Assembly: GCA_022843345.1 (NCBI GenBank) | Contig: JALHNW010000150.1 | Span: forward strand, 1-5,504 | Origin: Rubritepida sp. | Lineage (GTDB): Bacteria > Pseudomonadota > Alphaproteobacteria > Acetobacterales > Acetobacteraceae | Direction of reading: 5' to 3' | Length of the DNA: 5,504 nucleotides | In this document: in pieces, positions 1 through 5,504 of the stretch | How the letters are laid out: every line of letters starts with the position of its first letter | How positions within the stretch are numbered: the first letter of the stretch is position 1 | Notes under the pieces: generated by a model | The model's input: the letters and a program-made list of their open reading frames with translations, nothing else | What the model was told of the DNA's origin: nothing | Databases searched by the model: none | Translations under genes and position numbers: made by a program

Positions 1-188
1 GCCCGCGCGTGGATGCGCTGCACGCGGCGCTGCGAGAGGCGATGGCGGTGCCCGCGGTGGCCGAGCGCATCGCCACCCTGGGCGCCACGGTGCGCGGCGA
101 GGGGCCGGACGCCATGGCCTCCTGGCTGACCGAGCAGACGGAAAGTTACGGCCGGCTGATCCGCGCCAACAACATCACCGCGGAGTAA
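1..188 (+). CDS. Tripartite tricarboxylate transporter substrate-binding protein (TctC/Bug family), C-terminal fragment
   Basis: The reading frame is open from base 3 and ends at TAA 186-188, giving the last 61 residues; the 5' part lies outside the window. The tail has the usual Bug/TctC ending: a helix with LHAALREAM, the pattern VAERIATLGATV, a DAMASWLTEQTE segment and a final YGRLIRANNITAE, which matches the family's typical closing W/Y-G-x-(L/V)-(I/V)-R-x-A/N-N-I motif. Family members are periplasmic lipid-independent binding proteins that capture carboxylates or related small molecules, for a TctAB permease or as orphan receptors. The ligand cannot be predicted from the tail. No partner permease is visible. 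The gene converges on eipB with 7 bases between stops and no obvious hairpin terminator. The family call is recognition from sequence pattern, not a search. Confidence 0.85.
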   Translation, partial: PRVDALHAALREAMAVPAVAERIATLGATVRGEGPDAMASWLTEQTESYGRLIRANNITAE

Positions 189-195
189 GGCGCCG

Positions 196-1038
196 TCAGC
201 AGGGCGAGGGGATGGGCTGGAGCTCGGCGAGGGTGGCGTTCACGGTGAAGTCGCCGAAATCCATCTTCAGCTCATCCGCCACGCCATTGGCGAAGTAGCG
301 CAGGCTGACCTCGTAGTCCGGCGTGCCGGCGCCGGTCTGGCCCCCCGGCCCGCGGTCGAAGAAGGCGATGCGCATGCGCGCGCTGCCCTGGTCGCGCAGC
401 TGGGGGAAGCGGCTCTCGGCGTTCGCCGCCGTCCAGCCGCCGCTGAAGATGGTGGTGGTGTCCTGCGCGCCCTCGGCATTGGTGCCGTCGAACAGCGGGG
501 CGGCCAGGATGCGCTGCCCGGCGCGGGCGGCGGCCAGCGCGCGGATGGTGTGGATCATCGGCAGCAGCGTGCCCTCGGGCAGCGGCTCCTCCTTGGCGGC
601 GGGCTCGGCGTAGCGCACGCGGCCGCCCTGCGCCGTCACCTGCGCCTCGCCGGCGACGCGCGAGGTCACGGCGCCCTCCGTCAGCTGGGTGAGGGAGAAG
701 CGCAGCGCCGTGCCGTCCTTGGCCTCCAGCGTGTTGTAGTCCGACGAGGTTTCGATCGCGTTGCCGTCCCGGTCCCCCACCACCAGGGAGAAGCGCTGCC
801 GGCTGGCCCAGGCGTCGCAGGCGTCCACCACCTCGAACAGCATGATCCCGGCGGCCTGGGTGACGCCGGAGCCGTCGCGCGCCGCATCGAGGCTGAGGCG
901 GTAGGCCGCGCGGTGGGCCAGCATGGCCTCGTGCCCCGGCTCGGGCGCGGCGAGCGCGGGCGTGGAAAGGACGAGGAGGGCGAGGAGGGTGCGGCGCATC
1001 ATGGACGCCAACATAGGCATGGAAGGCCGCGCCCGCAC
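196..1038 (-). CDS. eipB: EipB-like (DUF1849) periplasmic cell envelope integrity protein
   Basis: Encodes about 280 residues. A signal peptide is clear: basic stretch MRR near residues 14-16, hydrophobic TLLALLVL, then STPALA with likely cleavage after residue 30, so the product should be periplasmic. The mature part begins with the family pattern LAHRAAYRLSL (about 40-50), then a beta-rich body including FEVVDACDAW (68-77), RFSL, the SSDYNTLEAKDG segment, and a second half with LPEGTLLPMIHT and LFDGTNA. Cys74 and the very last residue, Cys280, are the only cysteines, consistent with the disulfide known for Brucella EipB, a beta-spiral protein needed for envelope integrity and stress resistance. 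GTG at 1036-1038 is chosen as start because AGGA (1047-1050), overlapping the aspS stop, lies 8 bases upstream. ATG at 1002 or 999 would give a more compact signal peptide but has no visible ribosome site. Probably co-transcribed with aspS. Confidence 0.85.
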   Translation of the reverse strand: MRARPSMPMLASMMRRTLLALLVLSTPALAAPEPGHEAMLAHRAAYRLSLDAARDGSGVTQAAGIMLFEVVDACDAWASRQRFSLVVGDRDGNAIETSSDYNTLEAKDGTALRFSLTQLTEGAVTSRVAGEAQVTAQGGRVRYAEPAAKEEPLPEGTLLPMIHTIRALAAARAGQRILAAPLFDGTNAEGAQDTTTIFSGGWTAANAESRFPQLRDQGSARMRIAFFDRGPGGQTGAGTPDYEVSLRYFANGVADELKMDFGDFTVNATLAELQPIPSPC

Positions 1039-1048
1039 CCGTTGTTTC

Positions 1049-2830
1049 CTACTTCTTCGCCGCCACCGGCATCTGCACGCGGATGTGCAGCTCCTTCAGC
1101 CGCGCCTCCTCCACGGTGCTGGGGGCCTGCATCATCAAATCCTCGCCCTGCTGGTTCATGGGGAAGAGGTTGACCTCGCGCAGGTTCGGCTCGTCGGCCA
1201 GCAGCATCACGATGCGGTCGATGCCGGCCGCCATGCCCCCGTGCGGCGGTGCGCCGTAGCGGAAGGCGTTGAGCATGCCGCCGAAGCGCTCCTCCACCGT
1301 CTCGGCCGGGTAGCCGGCGATGCGGAAGGCCTCGACCATGATCTCGGCCTTGTGGTTGCGGATGGCGCCGCTCGCCATCTCGTAGCCGTTGCAGACGATG
1401 TCGTACTGGAAGGCGCCGATGGAGAGCGGGTCCTGCGTCCGCAGCGCCTCGAGCTCGCCCTGCGGCATGGAGAAGGGGTTGTGGGAGAAGTCCACCTGGC
1501 CCGTTTCCTCGTTCAGCTCGTAGAAGGGGAAGTTGGTGATCCAGCAGAAGCGGAAGCCCTCCTTCACGGTCAGGCCGAGGTCATTGCCCAGCTTCAGCCG
1601 CGCTTGGCCGGCCAGCTTCGCGGCGTCGGCCTCCTTGCCGGCCGCGAAGAACACGGCATCGCCCGCGCCCAGGCCGCAGGCGGCGCGGATCGCCTCGGCG
1701 CGCTCAGGCTCCAGGTTGCGGGCGATCGGCCCCTTCGGCCCCTCGGCGTCGAAGGTGATGTAGCCCAGGCCGGGCGCGCCCTCACTGCGCGCCCATTCGT
1801 TCAGCTTGTCGAAGAAGGAGCGCGGGTTGGCCGCCGCCCCCGGCGCGGGGATGGCGCGCACCACGCCGCCCCCCGCCGCCACCTTGGCGAAGGCGCCGAA
1901 GGAGGAGCCGGCGAAATGCGCCGTCACGTCGCGGATCACCAGCGGGTTGCGCAAATCAGGCTTGTCCGAGCCGTAGTCCAGCATCGCCTTGGCGTAGGGG
2001 ATGCGGATCCACGGCCCGGCATCCACCGCGCGGCCATTGGCGAAGCGCTCGAAGGTGCCGCGGATCACCGGCTCCATCGTGGTGAACACATCCTCCTGCG
2101 TGACGAAGCTCATCTCGACGTCGAGCTGGTAGAACATCAGCGTGCGGTCGGCCCGCCCCGCCTCGTCGCGGAAGCAGGGGGCGACCTGGAAGTAGCGGTC
2201 GAAGCCCGCCACCATGCACAGCTGCTTGAACTGCTGCGGCGCCTGGGGCAGCGCGTAGAACTTGCCGGGGTGCAGGCGGGCGGGCACCAGGAAGTCGCGC
2301 GCGCCCTCGGGGCTGCTGCTGGTGAGGATGGGCGTCTGGAACTCGTTGAAGCCCTCAGCGATCATGCGCTCGCGGATGTCCTGGATGATCTGGGCGCGCA
2401 GGATCATGTTGCGCTGCAGCCGCTCGCGCCGCAGATCCAGGAAGCGGTAGCGCAGGCGGGTTTCCTCCGGCGCGTTCTGCTCGTCGGCCACCTGGAAGGG
2501 CAGCACGTCGGCCGCCGCCTGCAGCAGCAGCTCGCGCACCCGCAGCTCGATGCCGCCCGTGGGCAGGCGGTCGTTCACCGTGCCCGGCTCGCGCGCCACC
2601 ACCTGGCCCGTCACCGTCACCACGCTTTCCACCCGCAGCTTGTCCGCCGCCTCGAAGACCACCGTGCCGCTGGGCACCACGCACTGGGTGATGCCGTAGT
2701 GGTCGCGCAGGTCGAGGAACAGCAGCCCGCCATGGTCGCGCTTGCGATGCACCCAGCCGGACAGGCGCGCCTCCCCGCCGGCATCGGCGGCGCGGAGCTG
2801 GGCGCAGGTGTGGGTGCGGTAGGCGTGCAT
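1049..2830 (-). CDS. aspS: Aspartyl-tRNA synthetase (class II), predicted nondiscriminating (Asp/Asn)
   Basis: The 593-residue product attaches aspartate to tRNA in the cytoplasm. It has a full bacterial AspRS layout: OB-fold anticodon-binding domain (about 1-105, with [11 protein letters not shown] at 25-35), class II catalytic core interrupted by the bacterial GAD insertion (roughly 290-420), and a C-terminal extension. Motif 2 begins CFRDE (219-223) and motif 3 is GGMAAGIDR (531-539, Arg539). Substrate-pocket elements QAPQQFKQL (196-204), HNPF (450-453) and [10 protein letters not shown] (482-491) are present. His33 and Gly83 match residues linked to relaxed tRNA specificity in Pseudomonas aeruginosa AspRS (Leu and Lys in E. 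coli), so it may also charge tRNA-Asn, for conversion by GatCAB. The ATG at 2830 is preferred over an upstream in-frame TTG at 2884: GAGGGA (2836-2841) lies 5 bases upstream, and the TTG falls inside the proposed -35 box. First gene of an aspS-eipB unit, divergent from rnd. Confidence 0.97.
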   Translation of the reverse strand: MHAYRTHTCAQLRAADAGGEARLSGWVHRKRDHGGLLFLDLRDHYGITQCVVPSGTVVFEAADKLRVESVVTVTGQVVAREPGTVNDRLPTGGIELRVRELLLQAAADVLPFQVADEQNAPEETRLRYRFLDLRRERLQRNMILRAQIIQDIRERMIAEGFNEFQTPILTSSSPEGARDFLVPARLHPGKFYALPQAPQQFKQLCMVAGFDRYFQVAPCFRDEAGRADRTLMFYQLDVEMSFVTQEDVFTTMEPVIRGTFERFANGRAVDAGPWIRIPYAKAMLDYGSDKPDLRNPLVIRDVTAHFAGSSFGAFAKVAAGGGVVRAIPAPGAAANPRSFFDKLNEWARSEGAPGLGYITFDAEGPKGPIARNLEPERAEAIRAACGLGAGDAVFFAAGKEADAAKLAGQARLKLGNDLGLTVKEGFRFCWITNFPFYELNEETGQVDFSHNPFSMPQGELEALRTQDPLSIGAFQYDIVCNGYEMASGAIRNHKAEIMVEAFRIAGYPAETVEERFGGMLNAFRYGAPPHGGMAAGIDRIVMLLADEPNLREVNLFPMNQQGEDLMMQAPSTVEEARLKELHIRVQMPVAAKK

Positions 2831-2835
2831 GGTGG

Positions 2836-2841
2836 TCCCTC
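2836..2841 (-). promoter_or_regulatory. Ribosome binding site of aspS
   Basis: GAGGGA on the minus strand with 5 bases to the ATG at 2830 (7 bases from its GAGG core). It fixes the aspS start and rules against the longer in-frame TTG start at 2884, which has no comparable site in view. Confidence 0.6.
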
Positions 2842-2854
2842 GGAAGCCGGCCCC

Positions 2855-2884
2855 GCATAGGGCGGCGCGGCGCGGCCCTGTCAA
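2855..2884 (-). promoter_or_regulatory. Candidate housekeeping promoter of aspS
   Basis: On the minus strand a perfect TTGACA (-35, 2879-2884) is followed after 18 bases by CTATGC (-10, 2855-2860). The -35 is the sigma-70 consensus. The -10 is poor against TATAAT but shares CTA with the GCTANA-type -10 elements described for alphaproteobacterial housekeeping promoters. Transcription would start near 2848 and give a leader of about 18 bases containing the ribosome site. The surrounding sequence is almost all G and C, so the two boxes stand out. The call rests on sequence only. Confidence 0.5.
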
Positions 2885-2917
2885 CCCGGCGCACTTGCAT
2901 GCCCCGCGTTTGCTGCC

Positions 2918-2924
2918 AAAAGGA
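2918..2924 (+). promoter_or_regulatory. Ribosome binding site deciding the rnd start
   Basis: AAAAGGA lies 8 bases before the ATG at 2933. The earlier in-frame ATG at 2924 overlaps the last base of this site and cannot use it, so 2933 is the better start for rnd. Confidence 0.65.
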
Positions 2925-2932
2925 TGGGCCAG

Positions 2933-4087
2933 ATGACGCGACTGATCTCAGACCCCGCCGAACTCGCCGCCCTGTGCGAGCGCCTCCGAAGCGAGCCCTT
3001 CGTGACCGTGGACACGGAGTTCATGCGCGAGCGCACCTATTACCCCGAGCTCTGCGTCGTGCAGCTCGCCGGCGAGTCCGAGGTGGCGGTGGTGGACGCC
3101 CAGGCCGAGGGCATGGACCTTGCCCCCCTGGGGGACCTGCTGGCCGACCCCGCAGTGATCAAGGTCTTCCACGCCGCGCGCCAGGACGTGGAGATCTTCC
3201 TGCTGCGCTTCGGCGCCGTGCCCGCACCGATCTTCGACACCCAGGTGGCCGCCATGGTGGCCGGCTTCGGCGACCAGGCCTCCTATGACAGCCTGGTGCG
3301 CGGCCTGGTCGGCGTCTCGCTGGACAAGGCGCACCGCTTCAGCGACTGGGCGGCCCGCCCGCTGAGCGAGGCGCAGATCGAATACGCCGCCGCCGACGTG
3401 ACCCACCTGCGCGTCGTCTACCGCAAGCTGCGCGAGAAGCTGCTGGCGGAAGGCCGGCTGGACTGGGTGGCGCAGGAGATGGACGCCCTGCTGGACCCCC
3501 GCGGCTACGTCACCGAACCCGCCGACGCCTGGCTGCGGCTGAAGCCCAAGACCGCCAACCGCCGCTACCTCGCCATGCTGCGCGCCGCCGCCGCCTGGCG
3601 CGAGGCGGAGGCGCAGCGCATCGACATCCCGCGCGGCCGGCTGGTGAAGGATGAGAGCCTGCTGGAGCTGGCCGCCAACGCCCCGACCACGGCGGATGCT
3701 CTGGCCCGCACCCGCGGCGTCAGCGAGGGCTTCGCGCGCGGCAAGTCCGGCATGGGGCTGGTCGCCGCCATGATCGAGGCGGCCAAGCTGCCGGAATCCG
3801 AATGGCCCGAGCCGCTGGAGGGCCGCAAGGGCGCCGGCGCCTCGCCCGGCACGGTGGCCTTGCTGAAGGTGCTGCTGGCCGCGGCGGCGGAGGCGCACAA
3901 CGTCGCCCCCAAGCTGCTGGCCGACACGGAGGACCTGGAGCGCCTGGCCGCCGAGCACGAGCCCGACATCCGCGCCCTGTCCGGCTGGCGGCGCGAGGTG
4001 TTCGGCGAAGATGCGCTGGCGCTGAAGTCCGGGCGGCTGGCGCTGGGCGTGGCGGGGCGCCGGGTGCGGCTGATCCGGGTGGGTTAG
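2933..4087 (+). CDS. rnd: Ribonuclease D
   Basis: The 384-residue product is a 3'-to-5' exoribonuclease of the DEDDy class that trims tRNA precursors and other small RNA 3' ends in the cytoplasm. The catalytic residues are visible: Exo I VDTEF (Asp27, Glu29), Exo [11 protein letters not shown] (Asp85) and Exo [10 protein letters not shown] (Tyr151, Asp155), giving the two-metal site plus the defining tyrosine. After a linker, an HRDC domain follows at about 205-285 (starting near [11 protein letters not shown] and including [16 protein letters not shown]). A further helical C-terminal region, as in E. coli RNase D (375 residues), completes a normal length. The start at 2933 is chosen because of the AAAAGGA site upstream; an ATG three codons earlier is possible but badly placed. 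The gene is divergent from aspS and converges on the phosphoribosyltransferase gene, with 15 bases between their stop codons and no visible terminator. Confidence 0.95.
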   Translation: MTRLISDPAELAALCERLRSEPFVTVDTEFMRERTYYPELCVVQLAGESEVAVVDAQAEGMDLAPLGDLLADPAVIKVFHAARQDVEIFLLRFGAVPAPIFDTQVAAMVAGFGDQASYDSLVRGLVGVSLDKAHRFSDWAARPLSEAQIEYAAADVTHLRVVYRKLREKLLAEGRLDWVAQEMDALLDPRGYVTEPADAWLRLKPKTANRRYLAMLRAAAAWREAEAQRIDIPRGRLVKDESLLELAANAPTTADALARTRGVSEGFARGKSGMGLVAAMIEAAKLPESEWPEPLEGRKGAGASPGTVALLKVLLAAAAEAHNVAPKLLADTEDLERLAAEHEPDIRALSGWRREVFGEDALALKSGRLALGVAGRRVRLIRVG

Positions 4088-4233
4088 GCTTGGCCGCGCC
4101 GTTCACGCATCCGGCGGACGAGGTCCTGCATGGCCTCTTGCGCGTAGTCGGCGATCTCGTTCTTCCTGCGCCTTAGCTGCTCGACTTCGGAGTTCGTCAG
4201 GAGTTCGGAATCCGACAAGGTATCGGGCCTCAT
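4084..4233 (-). CDS. Possible small overlapping gene, 49 residues, unknown function
   Basis: This frame overlaps the last 43 codons of the phosphoribosyltransferase gene on the same strand and runs to TAA at 4084-4086, overlapping the rnd stop by 3-4 bases on the other strand. The predicted product starts MRPDTLSDSELLTNSE and continues with a charged, probably helical stretch (VEQLRRRKNEIADYA, then QEAMQDLVRRMRER). Hand counting 36 matched codons gives G or C at the third position in 30 here against 12 in the phosphoribosyltransferase frame, which is what a real gene of this genome would show. Against it, no ribosome site precedes the ATG at 4233 (in-frame ATGs at 4287 and 4296 also exist, but the added residues are low-complexity Ser/Thr/Pro), and no family is recognised with confidence. 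It may be a true overlapping gene, the remnant of a frameshifted tail, or chance. Confidence 0.35.
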   Translation of the reverse strand: MRPDTLSDSELLTNSEVEQLRRRKNEIADYAQEAMQDLVRRMRERRGQA

Positions 4234-4864
4234 CGGCGGTGAGGGCGTCGGTTTCGATGCCGAGGATGTCACGGATTGCGTCTCCATGCCGTTCACGTAG
4301 GCGGCGGATATCGGCTTTGTTAGGCATCAGCCTGCCGGTGCGGCTAGCCGATGCCAATACCACGGCACCAACCACCGTTGCACCACCGGCGCGGAGGTGG
4401 TCTGCGAGGTCCGCAAGGGTGCCGCCCATGGTGGTGACGTCGTCCACCAAGACATATGCCGCGCCCGGTTCCACGGTCCCTCCGAACTGTGGACGGGCGA
4501 TCAGGCGCTGCATTGGATCGGCGCCCGTGTGAAACACCTTGTTGAGCTGAACGATACCTCTGTCCCTGCGCGCATCGCAAATGGCAGCGATCAAGAGGGC
4601 AAAGACTTCCGGAATGGCGTTGTCGCCGCTCGCTTCGACTGCGTGCGGCGCAACGGTAATGCAGCCAGGCGGGTAGCGTGGCACGAGTGCTCCCCAGGCC
4701 TCATACCTTCGCGCTAAACCATCAATGAGGTCGAACGCTGCGCCGGCGTCCCCTGCCTTCGCCGCCGCATAAGATCGGTGGGCCTTCAAGTCAGCGGGCA
4801 AGAACCCAAGGCTATCCAACGTGACCGGCTGCGACAGAAACCCATACTCCCGAACGGGTCTCAC
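4103..4864 (-). CDS. Orphan phosphoribosyltransferase-fold protein
   Basis: The 253-residue product carries a type I phosphoribosyltransferase PRPP-binding motif, VLVDDVTTMGGT (138-149, acidic pair Asp141-Asp142). Before it lie VAPHAVEASGDNAIPEVFA (71-89) and NKVFHTGADPMQRL (108-121), the latter recalling an HTGA-x4-RL pattern I associate with a poorly characterised group often found in plasmid or integrative-element contexts. The N-terminus (YGFL, LGFLPADLKAHRSYAAAKAGD, 7-39) and the tail ALTADEARYL (207-216) also resemble that group. The family memory is unverified, and the base substrate is unknown. GTG at 4864 is the likely start: it forms a GTGA overlap with the rppH stop, and the family-like N-terminus begins right there. 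The long upstream extension to 5113 is only the rppH shadow. GC is lower than its surroundings (hand-counted 60-base lines 58-70% against about 72% in rnd) and GC3 over the first 40 codons is 29/40 against 37/40 in rppH, suggesting transfer. It converges on rnd. Confidence 0.8.
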   Translation of the reverse strand: MRPVREYGFLSQPVTLDSLGFLPADLKAHRSYAAAKAGDAGAAFDLIDGLARRYEAWGALVPRYPPGCITVAPHAVEASGDNAIPEVFALLIAAICDARRDRGIVQLNKVFHTGADPMQRLIARPQFGGTVEPGAAYVLVDDVTTMGGTLADLADHLRAGGATVVGAVVLASASRTGRLMPNKADIRRLRERHGDAIRDILGIETDALTADEARYLVGFRTPDELRSRAAKAQEERDRRLRARGHAGPRPPDA

Positions 4865-5343
4865 GCCCCAAACCGCGCGAAATCCTCCACGATCCGCTCG
4901 TAGATTGCCCGCTTGAACGGCACCGCCATCGCCGGAATGTCGCGCAAGGGCGCCCATTTCCAGGCGTCGAACTCCGGGTGCGGGTCCAGGTCCAGGCGGA
5001 TCTCGGCGTCCTCGCCCAGGAAGCGCAGCGCGAACCACTTCTGTGCCTGCCCGCGCCACTTGCCGCCCAGCGCCACGCCGACCAGGTGCGCCGGCAGGTC
5101 GTAGCGCAACCATTCCGGATGCTCGGCCAGGATGGCGGCGTTGCGGGTGCCGATCTCCTCCTCCATCTCGCGCAGCACGGCTACGGCCGGGTCCTCGCCC
5201 GGGTCCATGCCGCCCTGGGGGAGCTGCCAGCCGCCGGCCGCGCCCTCTGCATTCGGAAGGTCGGCGCGGCGGGCCACCAGGACCAGGCCGCCGCGGTTGA
5301 AGAGCACCGCGCCCACGTTGGGGCGGTAGGGCAGGTCGGTCAT
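4861..5343 (-). CDS. rppH: RNA pyrophosphohydrolase (Nudix hydrolase)
   Basis: The 160-residue product should remove pyrophosphate from the 5' triphosphate end of mRNA, priming it for decay; family members can also hydrolyse dinucleoside polyphosphates. The complete Nudix box is at 44-66: Gly44, Glu50, then REMEEEIGT with Arg58, Glu59, Glu62, Glu63 and Gly65. It sits in the RppH-type context WQLPQGG (39-45). The N-terminal YRPNVGAVLFN (6-16) and the C-terminal pattern FDAWKWAPL followed by PFKRAIYERIVEDF are also typical, and the length is normal. ATG at 5343 is supported by GGAG at 5351-5354, 7 bases upstream. The start overlaps the stop of the upstream deacetylase gene (ATGA), and the stop overlaps the GTG of the phosphoribosyltransferase gene (GTGA), so translation is probably coupled through all three. 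The deacetylase-rppH order is common in alphaproteobacteria. Confidence 0.93.
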   Translation of the reverse strand: MTDLPYRPNVGAVLFNRGGLVLVARRADLPNAEGAAGGWQLPQGGMDPGEDPAVAVLREMEEEIGTRNAAILAEHPEWLRYDLPAHLVGVALGGKWRGQAQKWFALRFLGEDAEIRLDLDPHPEFDAWKWAPLRDIPAMAVPFKRAIYERIVEDFARFGA

Positions 5344-5504
5344 CGGGGCGCTCCGGGCACGGGTATTCGCACCAGCGCGGAGGGCGGGGCCAGCGCCAGC
5401 CCGCGCCCTTCCAGCGCCGCGGCCCAGGCGACGATGCGCCCGACCGCCACCGGCGTCGCCTCGCCCACGTAGCCCAGTGCCGAGCCGCGCTCGCGGGCGA
5501 TGCG
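5340..5504 (-). CDS. Divergent polysaccharide deacetylase family protein (YibQ-like), C-terminal fragment
   Basis: Reading from the right edge on the minus strand, 54 residues are open to TGA at 5340-5342; the rest of the gene lies beyond the window. The segment GSALGYVGEATPVAVGRI, followed by AWAAALEGRGLALAPPSALV, matches the end of the divergent polysaccharide deacetylase family: a Gly-rich loop, a helix with a conserved Trp, then (L/V)-A/V-P-x-S-A-L. Family members are usually exported proteins with a deacetylase-like barrel, of unproven enzymatic function. The ATGA overlap with rppH and the known neighbourhood of this family upstream of rppH in alphaproteobacteria support the call. Only the tail is visible, so the catalytic residues cannot be assessed. 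Confidence 0.75.
   Translation of the reverse strand, partial: RIARERGSALGYVGEATPVAVGRIVAWAAALEGRGLALAPPSALVRIPVPGAPR

Noticed and set aside
923..2860. 645-codon open frame on the + strand, opposite aspS
   Set aside because: It is antisense to an unmistakable AspRS, its product is rich in His, Arg, Ala and Gly with no recognisable domain, and long mirror frames are expected in GC-rich DNA.
2831..2884. Longer AspRS starting at a TTG at 2884
   Set aside because: The extra 18 residues are not AspRS-like, the TTG lies in the proposed -35 box, and the ATG at 2830 has a good ribosome site and a typical AspRS N-terminus.
2948..3958. 336-codon open frame on the minus strand, opposite rnd
   Set aside because: RNase D on the + strand has all catalytic motifs; the mirror product is low in complexity and matches nothing known to me.
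4085..4110. Bidirectional terminator between rnd and the phosphoribosyltransferase gene
   Set aside because: The 15-base gap and its flanks are GC-rich, but I could not draw a convincing stem followed by a T-run on either strand.
4397..4717. 106-codon + strand frame opposite the phosphoribosyltransferase gene
   Set aside because: It lies opposite the conserved PRPP motif, no ribosome site was noticed, and it shows no recognisable domain.
4084..4864. Integrative element boundaries or attachment-site repeats around the atypical gene
   Set aside because: I looked for direct or inverted repeats at both edges and for integrase or transposase fragments and saw none; composition alone does not support calling a mobile element.
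4865..5113. Upstream extension of the phosphoribosyltransferase frame through rppH
   Set aside because: The added 83 residues are an Arg/Gly/Pro-rich shadow of the Nudix gene; the GTG at 4864 fits the family-like N-terminus and the operon spacing.
4978..5472. 164-codon + strand frame opposite rppH
   Set aside because: It is antisense to a complete Nudix gene and has the Ala/His/Gln/Arg-rich composition of a shadow frame.

Overview
The window is high-GC, gene-dense bacterial chromosome. It most likely comes from an alphaproteobacterium of the Acetobacteraceae (Roseomonas-like) or a close relative. The grounds are GC-rich third codon positions, an alphaproteobacterial-type aspartyl-tRNA synthetase, a DUF1849/EipB envelope protein (a family known mainly from Alphaproteobacteria), and the tail of a TctC/Bug-type solute-binding protein, a family greatly expanded in such genomes. 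The genus assignment is inference.

Layout from left to right: (1) the 3' end of a tripartite tricarboxylate transporter substrate-binding protein on the + strand (1-188). (2) A minus-strand pair, aspS (start 2830) followed by eipB (stop 196), which converges on the first gene with only 7 bases between stop codons. (3) A roughly 100-base divergent intergenic region with a good candidate aspS promoter and the rnd ribosome binding site. (4) rnd (RNase D) on the + strand, ending at 4087. (5) A minus-strand run reading leftwards from the right edge: the end of a divergent polysaccharide deacetylase gene, rppH, and an orphan phosphoribosyltransferase-fold protein. Each junction is a 4-base start/stop overlap (ATGA, then GTGA), so the run is probably one translationally coupled operon that converges on rnd.

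Functionally most of the window is housekeeping: tRNA charging (AspRS, predicted nondiscriminating from two anticodon-domain residues), RNA processing and decay (RNase D, RppH) and envelope integrity (EipB). The transporter subunit serves carboxylate uptake.

The unusual part is about 4084-4864. The phosphoribosyltransferase-like gene there has visibly lower GC and a weaker GC3 bias than its neighbours, belongs to a poorly characterised family, and sits directly behind rppH. In its last 36 sense codons the GC3 signal collapses, while a second same-strand frame takes on a strongly coding-like pattern. That suggests an overlapping small gene (about 49 codons) or an old frameshift. No RNA genes, CRISPR arrays, insertion sequences or convincing terminators were seen, and no stretch over 300 bases lacks a gene.
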